Assembly (NCBI GenBank): GCA_017309275.1
Contig: JAFKLT010000038.1
Location: forward strand, 33,030-97,029
Reading direction: 5' to 3'
DNA length: 64,000 nt
Source of the DNA: Sphingomonadales bacterium
GTDB lineage: Bacteria > Pseudomonadota > Alphaproteobacteria > Sphingomonadales > Sphingomonadaceae
The position numbers were made by a program, and so were the translations under genes. The notes below the pieces were generated by a model. The model was not told where the DNA came from and searched no databases. It saw only the letters and a program-made list of their open reading frames with translations. How positions within the stretch are numbered: the first letter of the stretch is position 1; every line of letters starts with the position of its first letter. Of the stretch, positions 55,080 to 63,943 are shown in pieces.

Positions 55080-55781
55080 TCATCCGCCGCTTGCTCCTCG
55101 ACCTTCGGTCACGTCCATCGCCGTCAGCCAACTCCACATCCGCTCAACGACGCCGCCGGCCAGGGTCTGGCGCGCGCGTATCTCGTCTTCATCGAGAAGC
55201 CCGTGTTGAGGGCCGAACCCCATCGAGCGCACGTCGCGCTCTACCCGCGCGGCGTCTTCGAGGAAGAAGGCAAAAGTCGCAGCTTCCTTCAGATCTTGCC
55301 CGACCGTAATCGCTCCGTTTCCTCGCATGACGATCGCACGAGCCTCGCCAAGGGCAATTGCAAGATTTCTCGCTGAAGCGTCGTCGCGCAGGAGCCTGGG
55401 ATCGTCCCAAAGCGGCGGCCGGGGAGCGAAATAGGCGCCTAGGCCGTGCCGCGCCGCCGGTGTGATCCCGAGCGTCGACAACGACATGGTGGCGGCGGGC
55501 ATGATGCGACAAATGCCGCCGACATCGGACCGCGCGGCATAAATCGCCTGGTGCGCGCGCACTTCGCCAAGCACTTTTTGGGGAAGGGCGCCATCGACCG
55601 AGACAATAGTACCGGGTTCGTCCTTGATAAGCCCCATGGGCATTGCGGCACAGACAAGAAAGTGCCGCGCATCGATGCGCGCACTGCAATGGCCGAACGC
55701 GTGCACGAGCCCGGCGTGCGCCAGGCCGCGCGCCGCCATGCGCACCTGCATCTGAAGTCCGGGGTCAATCGTCGCCGGCAT
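55080..55781 (-). CDS. class II aldolase/adducin-fold protein with missing zinc ligands
   Basis: A 233-residue protein with the class II aldolase fold, a family including fuculose-phosphate aldolase and 3,4-dihydroxyphthalate decarboxylase. Seen: LAHAGLVHAFGHCSARID, EVRAHQAIYAARSDVGGI and EAATFAFFLEDAARVE. At the place where HxHP normally supplies two zinc ligands the sequence reads RIMP (92-95), and the RxHG histidine is Asn (RGNG, 153-156). It may use another metal site or have lost aldolase activity. The gene sits between SDR and PdxA-like genes, so a decarboxylase role on a carboxylated catechol is possible. Confidence 0.8.
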   Translation of the reverse strand: MPATIDPGLQMQVRMAARGLAHAGLVHAFGHCSARIDARHFLVCAAMPMGLIKDEPGTIVSVDGALPQKVLGEVRAHQAIYAARSDVGGICRIMPAATMSLSTLGITPAARHGLGAYFAPRPPLWDDPRLLRDDASARNLAIALGEARAIVMRGNGAITVGQDLKEAATFAFFLEDAARVERDVRSMGFGPQHGLLDEDEIRARQTLAGGVVERMWSWLTAMDVTEGRGASGG

Positions 55782-56775
55782 AAAACCCTCTCCCGAAGCA
55801 GAGTGATTCGGCCATCTTCATCGCGGAGGCCATGCTGGCGTGCTGGGCGATGCCCTGTCCCGCAATTTCCATGGCAGATCCGTGCGGTACGGTCAGATGA
55901 ACATAATCGAGGCCGATATAGATGGTGCACGCGCCTTCGAAGGCAGCCGTCTTGAGCGCAATCTGGCCCTGGTCATGATACATTGAGACAACGACGTCGT
56001 ATCGCCCCTCCATGGCAAGACGAAATATCGAATCGGGCGACACCGGCCCCTCGACGCGGCGCCCCGCCGCGCGCTCCCGTTCGACCGCCGGCGCGATCTC
56101 GCGCACTTCTTCAGTTCCCATCGCGTGCGGATTCAGGCCGGCGACGCCGATCCTGGGGGCATTGACGCCCCAACGCCTGAAAGTCTCGTCAACGAGACCG
56201 ATCAGCGACGACACCGCCGCGGCAGAGACAGTGCCCGGGACCTCGGCGATGCTGATATGCTCGGTGATTGGGACGATCCGCAACGAGGGGCTGACTCGCA
56301 ATAGATAGGTTCCAGTCGGCTGAAGATCGTCGATCGACGATATTTCGCCAGACGCCTTGAGTGATTGCGAGTCGACCGGGGCCATGATCCAGCCATCGAT
56401 CTCTCCATTGCGAGCCAATTGCTCGGCCAAGCGGATCCATTCTATCACCGCCCGGCCCGAAGCGGCGCCCGACTGTCCGATATCCCATGCCCCCCTCGCC
56501 AGCGAGCCGTGGTCGAGAACGGCGATTTCGCCAACCGCACCGGACACCTCATCCGGCGTTTCCACCTGGTAGATGGGAGGGCTAATCCCGCTCGCCGCGG
56601 CCGCGAACCGGACAGCGTCGATGCTTCCGATCAATAGGTGCCGCGCCGCGTGGTTGCCGGCGGCGAGTGCCTTGACACAGACCTCTGGACCGATACCCGC
56701 CGGATCGCCAATGACGGTAGCGATGAGTGGCTGCTCACGGCGCGGCTTGCCCGCTCCTTCGCCTGCACCTCTCAT
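55765..56775 (-). CDS. PdxA/TphB-family dihydrodiol dehydrogenase (set 2)
   Basis: A 336-residue paralogue of the gene at 42552. Seen: IATVIGDPAGIGPEVCVKAL, and metal-ligand histidines in ITEHISIAEV, AGLNPHAMGTEEV and VSMYHDQGQIALKT. Starts ATGA-overlapping the Rieske beta stop and overlaps the aldolase-like gene by 17 bases downstream. A dehydrogenase for a carboxylated cis-dihydrodiol is the best reading. Paired with its own oxygenase, this repeats the arrangement of 42-45 kb. Confidence 0.86.
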   Translation of the reverse strand: MRGAGEGAGKPRREQPLIATVIGDPAGIGPEVCVKALAAGNHAARHLLIGSIDAVRFAAAASGISPPIYQVETPDEVSGAVGEIAVLDHGSLARGAWDIGQSGAASGRAVIEWIRLAEQLARNGEIDGWIMAPVDSQSLKASGEISSIDDLQPTGTYLLRVSPSLRIVPITEHISIAEVPGTVSAAAVSSLIGLVDETFRRWGVNAPRIGVAGLNPHAMGTEEVREIAPAVERERAAGRRVEGPVSPDSIFRLAMEGRYDVVVSMYHDQGQIALKTAAFEGACTIYIGLDYVHLTVPHGSAMEIAGQGIAQHASMASAMKMAESLCFGRGFYAGDD

Positions 56776-57320
56776 AGCAGGAAGGTCACATTGCGCATGG
56801 GCGCATCATTGTTGATCAGATAGACCTTCTTGCCCAAGATTTTGAAGCCATCGGCCCCCTGTTTCAGGAGGTGGGTCGCGCGCGCGAACAAGGATTGATG
56901 CTGACCGGAGCGCGCCTCGCCCAGGATGAAGTTTGAACTGACAAGGACATCGGATCCGCCGGATGCGGCGACCGTAATGTTCGAGACGATGCGGATCAGA
57001 CGCGACTTCGGACTTTGCGAATGCATCCGCTTATCCTTCAGGCGGAATATTCGATCCGAGATCTGGTCATAATGCTCGTAGATGATCGAGACGGACCGAT
57101 CGGGGTCGAGGTCGGCCTGATTGGAGGGAACCCAGTAGAGGCCGCCCGGCTCCCAGAGCGCGAGCCAATCGTCATAGGCGTGGCTGTCCATCAATTCGGC
57201 CTCAAAATACAAAAATGCTTCGATTTTGCCGAAAATGTCGCTCCCGGGCAGGATTGCCCGGCTCTCCTTCAATTCCGAGAAGACGGTGAAATCGCAAAGA
57301 TCTGCTGCTACCATGTTCAT
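56772..57320 (-). CDS. Rieske ring-hydroxylating oxygenase, beta subunit (set 4)
   Basis: Small NTF2-like subunit of 182 residues. Seen: KIEAFLYFEAELMDSHAYDDWLALWEPGGLYWVP, SIIYEHYDQISDRIFRLKD and KKVYLINNDAPMRNVTFLL at the end. Start at ATG 57320 has GGGAGG seven bases upstream and leaves one base after the alpha stop; the ATG at 57335 is an alternative. It belongs to the alpha-beta-PdxA module. Confidence 0.86.
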   Translation of the reverse strand: MNMVAADLCDFTVFSELKESRAILPGSDIFGKIEAFLYFEAELMDSHAYDDWLALWEPGGLYWVPSNQADLDPDRSVSIIYEHYDQISDRIFRLKDKRMHSQSPKSRLIRIVSNITVAASGGSDVLVSSNFILGEARSGQHQSLFARATHLLKQGADGFKILGKKVYLINNDAPMRNVTFLL

Positions 57321-57321
57321 C

Positions 57322-58746
57322 CTAACGCCTCCCATCGGGCGATTCTTCGGCCATCATCGCCAGCCATTGCCGGATCTGAGCGCGCTGCGGAACCTCGTCG
57401 GAAACATGGCCGACGATCGTCCCATCTTCATCAACCCACTCGCGCTCCATCCCGCGCGATATATTGATCCACGGATCGAGATTAGCCTCCAGGCCGAGTT
57501 GCACCCGCTCGAAAATCTCGGCGTCGTCTGTCGATCCGGATCCTGCGGGTCCATAAAAGGATTCATGCTGGCGAAGTCGCAGCGCATTGATTTCGGTGCT
57601 GACGTTGGAGAACAGCACAGGGAACATCACGACCTCGGTCTCGTCGACAGACAGGGGATTAACGATCCGGATCTGGTTGTTGATCAGTTGCAGGTTTGGA
57701 AAAACGCCGACGTGAGGATCGCCCGCCATGGCAAGCAGCATGTCCGCCCAGGCAACATCATGCTCTGCATAGAGCGCGTCGATATAGTCTGCCCCTCCCG
57801 GCGTGTTTTCCAGAAGCGCGCGATATTTTCCCGAGTGCTTGAGCCGATGCTTACGGAAATCGAGCATCGTGTGGCCATGACCGAAGTCGCGCGTTTCCGA
57901 GATTCCGTCGAAGTCGAAGGGGTTCGCACTGTGCGTGGCACCGAGGCTGTGACCCGAATCGGTGTGTCGTTCCCATGTCGCCAGCACCGAGGCATGGACG
58001 AACAACGGATGATATCCATCCATCCCGACCTGCTTCCAATTTCCTTTATAGATCGTCCGGTTGGATCCGGCTCGCACGCTCAACTCTCCGCCCGGTGCCG
58101 CGTCGACCAGGATGTCGATCACCTTGGCTGCGTTGCCGAGATAGTCCTCGAGCGGAAGGACCTTTTCGCTCAAAGCCGCGAATATGAAGCCGCGATAATT
58201 TTCGACCCGCGGCACCGGCGTGAGACCGTTTTCGCTCGCGTCGAAACTCGGCCCATAGCCGTCGGGCCCGGAAACGCTGACCAGTTCGCCAGCATTGGAA
58301 TAGGTCCAGCCGTGATACCAGCAGCGGAAAAAGCTGTCCCTGCCTTCGTCCACCTCGCAGACGATTGCGCCCCTGTGTCGGCAGCGGTTCAGGAAAACGC
58401 GGATCTCGCCATCCTGGCCGCGAACAAAAATGACCGGTTGACGGCCCATCTGCCGACGCTTGAACTCGCCCGTTTTTGCAATCTCGCTCTCATGGCCGAT
58501 GAACAGCCAACCGGTGTGGAAAATCCGCTCGAGTTCAAGATCGAAAATCTTCGCGTCGGTATACACCGCCGAATGAATCCAGCCCGGTGCCACAAGCGAT
58601 CGCAGGCCTGCCGCGTCATAGTCGCGGCCGCGTATGTCGAGGCGGTCCGGCATGCGGTGCGGTCCTGACGGCGCGCGATCGCCCTTGCCGGCCGGCAAGG
58701 TGCCGCCGGCGCCCATTGCTAGATGATTTTCCGCTGACAATTTCAT
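57322..58746 (-). CDS. Rieske ring-hydroxylating oxygenase, alpha subunit (set 4)
   Basis: Catalytic subunit of about 474 residues. Seen: GWLFIGHESEIAKTGEF, Rieske ligands CRHRGAIVC and CWYHGWTYS, iron site QVGMDGYHPLFVHAS and PNLQLINNQIRIVNPLSVDE. It resembles the benzoate/toluate group but is distinct from set 2. Several start codons are possible; ATG 58746 is chosen as it keeps a short N-terminal leader. It would introduce oxygen into a carboxylated ring, followed by the PdxA-like dehydrogenase. Confidence 0.86.
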   Translation of the reverse strand: MKLSAENHLAMGAGGTLPAGKGDRAPSGPHRMPDRLDIRGRDYDAAGLRSLVAPGWIHSAVYTDAKIFDLELERIFHTGWLFIGHESEIAKTGEFKRRQMGRQPVIFVRGQDGEIRVFLNRCRHRGAIVCEVDEGRDSFFRCWYHGWTYSNAGELVSVSGPDGYGPSFDASENGLTPVPRVENYRGFIFAALSEKVLPLEDYLGNAAKVIDILVDAAPGGELSVRAGSNRTIYKGNWKQVGMDGYHPLFVHASVLATWERHTDSGHSLGATHSANPFDFDGISETRDFGHGHTMLDFRKHRLKHSGKYRALLENTPGGADYIDALYAEHDVAWADMLLAMAGDPHVGVFPNLQLINNQIRIVNPLSVDETEVVMFPVLFSNVSTEINALRLRQHESFYGPAGSGSTDDAEIFERVQLGLEANLDPWINISRGMEREWVDEDGTIVGHVSDEVPQRAQIRQWLAMMAEESPDGRR

Positions 58747-58776
58747 TCTCCAGACAATGATGATGAACAATTTGTG

Positions 58777-60177
58777 TCACACTGGATTGACGGCCTTCCA
58801 CCTGGTCATGTCGCGCCCGATCGACGACCGCGCGCGCCAGAAAAGAAATGCGGAGAATGGTGCGACCAGGCTTGTAAGGATGAGGGCGGCACGCAAACTC
58901 CTGCCGGAATCTTGATCGAACTGCCACGAGATCGCGTCGCTGGCCGTCCCGACGAACAGCGGTCCCAAACCCACGCCGACCAGGTTCAAGACCAGAAGGA
59001 AGAGGGCGGTCGCGCCGCCACGGATCTCCGGCGGTGAGACGCTTTGCTGGGTACTGTGGACCGGGCCCATCCACATGGCCCCTAGCATGTTGGGAAGCGC
59101 AAGGCCCGCAAGCGCCAGCGCGCCACTGTCGATGCTGAAGATGACGGCATAACAGGGAAGGGCCGCCAGCGACGCAAACGCAGGGATGGTTACATAGGCT
59201 CGGACGTCGCTCCGGCCGAACCGATCGGCCAGCAACCCACCGAGCCACACGCCGGCGGCGCCTGCGAGACCTGTGGAAAGACCGAGCGTCAGGCCCAGGA
59301 ACCCCGAAACCCCCATCCCGGCCTGGGTGGCCATGGCGACGATCTCCGGGCCATGATTGCGGATAAAAAAAGATGCGATGAAAGGTCCGAAGCCATATCC
59401 TACCGCGGCTTGCAGCGCAGTCGCGATCACGATGAGCCGGTAGGTGCGAACCGCCCAAAGCGTCTTTACCGCCGCGAGAGCGCCCGGCGGCGCCGTTCGC
59501 AACAGAGCGGCGTGCGCCTTGCGCGGTTCGCGCAAAACCAGCAGCAAAAAGGGGGCAAGGACGACACCTGGTATGCCGGCCACCAGAAAGGCGGTGCGCC
59601 AGCCATAGGCATCGGCAACCAGCCCTCCCAATGCCATCCCCGCCAACGTTCCCAACGGCACGCCAAGATAGTAGAGCGAAAGCGCCGACGCGCGCCGCTC
59701 GGGTGGGTAATAATCGACGATGAGCGAATTTGCGGCAGGTGTCAGGCCGGCCTCGCCAATCCCCACTCCGACACGCCCCACCAAAAGTTGGGGAAAGCTT
59801 CGCGCGAGGCTGCAGGCGATGGTGAACCCGCTCCAGACGAGAACGGAAAATGCCATGATCTTTGGCCGGTTGCCGCGATCCGCCCAGCGCGCGAGCGGGA
59901 TTCCGGCGACGCTATAAAGCAAGGCAAAGGCAAGGCCCGACATCAGCCCGATTTGCCAGTCCGCCAGCTGCAACTCTTCCCGGATCGGTTCGGCTAGAAT
60001 GTTGACGATCTGCCGGTCAACAAAGTTGAGTGTGAGAGCAAAGGTCAGGAAAAACATGGCGATGCGGCGGCGGAAAGCCGCCCCCGCCACAGCCAGCGCG
60101 GCTTCGCCCTCGCCAGGCGGCGTGCGTGCTGTGCCGAGCGCCGGTTGCAGCACAGGAGGCGCGCCCCCGCCCGTCAC
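58777..60177 (-). CDS. major facilitator superfamily transporter
   Basis: A 466-residue 12-helix transporter of the spinster-like group. Seen: FFLTFALTLNFVDRQIVNILAEPI, GLAFALLYSVAGIPLARWADRGNR signature loop, LVGRVGVGIGEAGLTPAANSLI and repeated hydrophobic segments. The GTG at 60177 overlaps the ALDH stop (GTGA) and is used as start. Uptake or export of an aromatic acid across the inner membrane is likely, working with the TonB receptor in the same operon. Confidence 0.88.
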   Translation of the reverse strand: MTGGGAPPVLQPALGTARTPPGEGEAALAVAGAAFRRRIAMFFLTFALTLNFVDRQIVNILAEPIREELQLADWQIGLMSGLAFALLYSVAGIPLARWADRGNRPKIMAFSVLVWSGFTIACSLARSFPQLLVGRVGVGIGEAGLTPAANSLIVDYYPPERRASALSLYYLGVPLGTLAGMALGGLVADAYGWRTAFLVAGIPGVVLAPFLLLVLREPRKAHAALLRTAPPGALAAVKTLWAVRTYRLIVIATALQAAVGYGFGPFIASFFIRNHGPEIVAMATQAGMGVSGFLGLTLGLSTGLAGAAGVWLGGLLADRFGRSDVRAYVTIPAFASLAALPCYAVIFSIDSGALALAGLALPNMLGAMWMGPVHSTQQSVSPPEIRGGATALFLLVLNLVGVGLGPLFVGTASDAISWQFDQDSGRSLRAALILTSLVAPFSAFLFWRARSSIGRDMTRWKAVNPV

Positions 60178-61631
60178 CGGTTGCCCGATCCCAACGAGAT
60201 GAAGATATTTTTCTCCTGGGTGAACGCCAGCAGTTCGCCGAGGCATTCCTCACGGCCGATGCCCGACTGTTTCATTCCGCCGAAGGGGGCTCCAAGAATG
60301 TGGCGTGAGGTCTCGTTGATCCAGACATAGCCTACGTCGACGGCCATGGCGGTGCGGTGCGCGCGTTCGAGATCTCGTGTCCAGATTGAGCAGGTCAATC
60401 CATACTCCAGTTCGTTGACGACCTCGATCATCGTCGGCTCGTCGGACCATCGCAGGATTCCGAGCACCGGCCCGAAAACCTCTTCGCGGGCCAAGCGCAT
60501 GTCAGGGGTAACGTCGGCAAACACTGTCGGCTCGATGTACAGGCCGCGCGCAAGAGCTTGGTCGGCCGGTGGCCCCCCGCCGCATATCAGTCGAGCGCCT
60601 TCCGCCTGGGCGCTATCGATGAATCCGACTATGCGCTCATGCTGTTTCGCGCTGATGATCGCGCCCATCGAAGTCGCCTCGTTGGACGGATCGCCCGGCT
60701 GAAACCGCTGGGCTTCCTCCTCGATACGAGCCAGAACCGCGTCGTAGATGTCCTCATGTATGAACGCCCGGCTCGTCGACCCGCATGATTGGCCGCACCA
60801 CGCAAAATTCATGCCCTGGATCAAGGCTTTTGCTACTTCGGCGGGATCGGCATCGCCATAGGCTATCAGGGCATTCTTGCCGCCAAGTTCGAGCAAGACT
60901 GGCTTGAGCGTTGGACTGGCCTCGCGCATCAGAGCGCGACCTGCAGCCGCGCTCCCCACCAAGCTGATCATCGCCACCTTGGGGTGGGCCGCTAACGCCG
61001 CCCCCGTTTCGGCTCCTCCCGTAAGGACGCTGAACGTACCCGACGGCAACAAGCCGTCGATCAGCTCGGCGAAGCGGAGTGCTGACAGGGGAGCCTGTTC
61101 GGATGGCTTGACGATTACCGCATTGCCGGCTGCAAGGGGAGCGGCAACCTTGCCGGCGCAGAACAGAAACGGATGATTGAAGGCCAGAATGCGGGCGACG
61201 ACGCCAAATGGCTGCCTGACGGAGAAGTTGACCGCATCTGGTCCGACGGGGACCGAAGCACCTTTCATCTCCGTCACCAGCCCGGAGAAATAGTCGATGA
61301 GCGCGGCTGCCACATGGGAGTCGGCCGCCAGTTCACGGACCGGGTTGCCGCAATCGAGAGCATCGAGTTGCGCCAATTCCTTTGCATTCTGGCGAATGAC
61401 TGCCGCTACTTCGCGCAGCAGCCGGGCACGTTCGAGGGGTGGCACATCGCGCCAGACCCTGGATCCGACGGCGGCAGCGAGGACTGCCCGGTCGACATCC
61501 TCGCTTTCTGCCTGCGCGACATGTGCGATGAGCGAGCCGTTGGCCGGATTGTGCGAGGGACTGTACCCGCCCGCCGTCGGTGCATGCCACCCGCCATCAT
61601 AGTAAAGGTCGTACTGATCTGGAATTGCCAT
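60174..61631 (-). CDS. aldehyde dehydrogenase
   Basis: NAD(P)-dependent aldehyde dehydrogenase of 485 residues. Seen: FGVVARILAFNHPFLFCAGK, LELGGKNALIAYGD with Glu base, nucleophile in AWCGQSCGSTSR and REEVFGPVLGILRW, then the end FGGMKQSGIGREECLGE. A betaine/benzaldehyde-type substrate is possible. It precedes the MFS gene with a GTGA overlap, and follows the TonB receptor by 50 bases. Confidence 0.88.
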   Translation of the reverse strand: MAIPDQYDLYYDGGWHAPTAGGYSPSHNPANGSLIAHVAQAESEDVDRAVLAAAVGSRVWRDVPPLERARLLREVAAVIRQNAKELAQLDALDCGNPVRELAADSHVAAALIDYFSGLVTEMKGASVPVGPDAVNFSVRQPFGVVARILAFNHPFLFCAGKVAAPLAAGNAVIVKPSEQAPLSALRFAELIDGLLPSGTFSVLTGGAETGAALAAHPKVAMISLVGSAAAGRALMREASPTLKPVLLELGGKNALIAYGDADPAEVAKALIQGMNFAWCGQSCGSTSRAFIHEDIYDAVLARIEEEAQRFQPGDPSNEATSMGAIISAKQHERIVGFIDSAQAEGARLICGGGPPADQALARGLYIEPTVFADVTPDMRLAREEVFGPVLGILRWSDEPTMIEVVNELEYGLTCSIWTRDLERAHRTAMAVDVGYVWINETSRHILGAPFGGMKQSGIGREECLGELLAFTQEKNIFISLGSGNR

Positions 61632-61681
61632 CTATGCTCTCAATCCTTGAGGGGCGAGCCAGCCTATGACCGGCGATCGCA

Positions 61682-63886
61682 TCAGAATTTCACTTCGACG
61701 CCGGCGCCGATACGCCGGGGCAGCTCGTACCTGAGATCGGTGCCAAGCGCGCCGGGCCGAACTTCCTGGATGATCTTCTCATTGGTCAAATTCGTCGCCC
61801 AGATCGAGAACCGAAACTTTTCGTCATCCGTTCGCCACGAAATTTCGCTGTTGATCGCCGTATAGGGATCCTGCTTCACGGAATTCAGGAAGTCGAAATA
61901 GACGACCGAACTGCGGAACAGGGTGCCGTTGATGTTCAACATTCCCGATGCGAGCGGTACGTCGAGACTTGGAGCGATGTTAAAGGTCCAGCGAGGTGCC
62001 CGCGGTAGGCGGTTGCCCGACACATCCGCTTGCGACACGATATTGCCTCCCGTTGGCCGGGGAATGAAAACTTGCGCGAGCGGAAAATCGTCATATTCCG
62101 CATGGGCGTAGGCGACCGCCGCGTTGACCCGGAAATGATCGGTTGGCGCCAAAGTGGTTTCGAGTTCGCCGCCGTAAAGAGTGGCGTTCGCGGCGTTCTG
62201 CAGGACATAACCGGGACCCAACGGATCGCGGGCAGTGACCTGCAAATCCTTATAATCATAACGATACAAGGCGAGATTGGCGCGCAGCCAGGGCGTGATG
62301 TCAGACTTGATACCGCCTTCGAGGGCTTTGAGCGTCTCGGGATCGACCGCGAGAGGCGACACGCCAGTCATGTTGAACACACCGCTTTTGAAGCCGGTGC
62401 TGTAGGTCGCGTAGATATTCGTGTCCGGTCCGATTTCGAACCGGACCGTGCCTTTATACGTGACCCTGTTAAAGGATTTTTCCGCTGTCTGCGGAAAAAG
62501 GGCGACGCCGTTTACGATCTGATCGAAACTTCTTTTCTCATGGGTGTAGCGAATGCCGCCCGTCACGAACAGGCGCGGGACGACCTCAAGCGTCGCCTCG
62601 GCGAATCCGGCATAGGAGGTCGTCTTCAGGACGGGGTCGAATGTGCGCACGAGCAGTGGCTGGCTCGGATCAGCGCGACTGCTCAGAATGAAGTTGGCGT
62701 CGCCGGAGAGGTGGAAGGCATATAAACCAGCGATCCATTGAAGCGGCCCGGAGCCGGACGAGAGCAGGCGCACTTCCTGACTATAATATTCCGATGCGAT
62801 TTTGGGGGCCACAAAAGTCGCGAGCAAGATATTCGACGAATCCGAATCCGTCGCCTGAGAGGTTCGGTTGGAGGCATATGCCCCGGTCGTCTCCAGATTG
62901 ACCCCGCCTAGATCGAAGCGTGTCTGCAAGGCGACACTGTATCGCCGGGTGGCGAGCGAGGGGCGCAGATCGGCGGACAGCTGCCAGGGTTTCAACGGGA
63001 GGATCGCGCCGGGAAAGGCTCGACCTGCCGTGTTATTCTCATAGGGCTGGTAGACATTCTCCGAGCCCTTGCGATCGAAATATTCTCCCGTGAGGACGAT
63101 CTTGTTTCCGTTCTCGCCGCGGTACATCAGCTTGCTGCGGACATCGACAACCTGATAGCCGCCAGCTTTCCCACCGCGCACGAGATCGTCGACAAAACTG
63201 TCCGTTTTGCGGTAAATTCCGGCGATATCGGCTGCAATCGTATCGGACAGGCCACCAGTCAGATAGCCGCGCACATTATAGTCTCCGTCGCCCGTCTCGA
63301 GGGCGGCCGCGCGCGCCGAAACCATGCCGCTGAAGTCGAAACTGGGATCAGGCGTAATGACATTGATCAACCCGCCCGTCGCGTTCCGACCGAATATTGT
63401 CCCCTGCGGCCCGCGCAGGACCTCGACGCGGTCGACCTTGACGAGATCGGTCCAGGTGGAAAATGGGTCTCCCTGGTAGATTCCATCGACATAGGTTGCT
63501 ACGTTTGACTCGTCCCCGACCGAAATACTGCTCGACCCCACCCCGCGGATAACGGGCAGGAACACGCCCGCAGCGCGGCCACCGAAGAAGCCGGGCACGA
63601 CCTGAGTGAGATTCCGGATGTCGGCCGCACCCGAACGGCCAAGCGATTCCGAAGTCACGGCGGTCACCGCGACCGGCACATCCTGCAACTTCTGTTCCCG
63701 GCGCGTCGCGGTCACGACGATATCTACGAGGCCGCTCTGCGTCGAGGTTTGATCCTGATCCTCGGCTGGGGCCGACGGGCTGGGCGCGGACAAACCGCCA
63801 ACGGGCGCCGTTTGCGCCATGGATGGCGCGGCGGTCACGGCTGCCGTCATCATCAGCAGCGCTTTGGATGCAAAAAGGCCTTTCAT
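61682..63886 (-). CDS. TonB-dependent outer membrane receptor
   Basis: A 734-residue receptor, paralogous to the one at 49368 (both carry FGRNATGGLINVITPDPSF and a related plug domain). Seen: signal peptide (KALLMMTAAVTAAPSMAQ), DIVVTATRREQKLQDVPVAVTA, plug and a long barrel ending IGAGVEVKF with terminal Phe. It is the likely importer for the set 4 pathway. An AT-rich stretch (63905-63935) just before the start probably contains its promoter, although an upstream Rieske beta gene lies on the same strand. Confidence 0.92.
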   Translation of the reverse strand: MKGLFASKALLMMTAAVTAAPSMAQTAPVGGLSAPSPSAPAEDQDQTSTQSGLVDIVVTATRREQKLQDVPVAVTAVTSESLGRSGAADIRNLTQVVPGFFGGRAAGVFLPVIRGVGSSSISVGDESNVATYVDGIYQGDPFSTWTDLVKVDRVEVLRGPQGTIFGRNATGGLINVITPDPSFDFSGMVSARAAALETGDGDYNVRGYLTGGLSDTIAADIAGIYRKTDSFVDDLVRGGKAGGYQVVDVRSKLMYRGENGNKIVLTGEYFDRKGSENVYQPYENNTAGRAFPGAILPLKPWQLSADLRPSLATRRYSVALQTRFDLGGVNLETTGAYASNRTSQATDSDSSNILLATFVAPKIASEYYSQEVRLLSSGSGPLQWIAGLYAFHLSGDANFILSSRADPSQPLLVRTFDPVLKTTSYAGFAEATLEVVPRLFVTGGIRYTHEKRSFDQIVNGVALFPQTAEKSFNRVTYKGTVRFEIGPDTNIYATYSTGFKSGVFNMTGVSPLAVDPETLKALEGGIKSDITPWLRANLALYRYDYKDLQVTARDPLGPGYVLQNAANATLYGGELETTLAPTDHFRVNAAVAYAHAEYDDFPLAQVFIPRPTGGNIVSQADVSGNRLPRAPRWTFNIAPSLDVPLASGMLNINGTLFRSSVVYFDFLNSVKQDPYTAINSEISWRTDDEKFRFSIWATNLTNEKIIQEVRPGALGTDLRYELPRRIGAGVEVKF

Positions 63887-63943
63887 TTTCGGTCGCCCTC
63901 CCGATTATTTAGTAATTGATTTATAAGGTTATTCTGTCACCGC

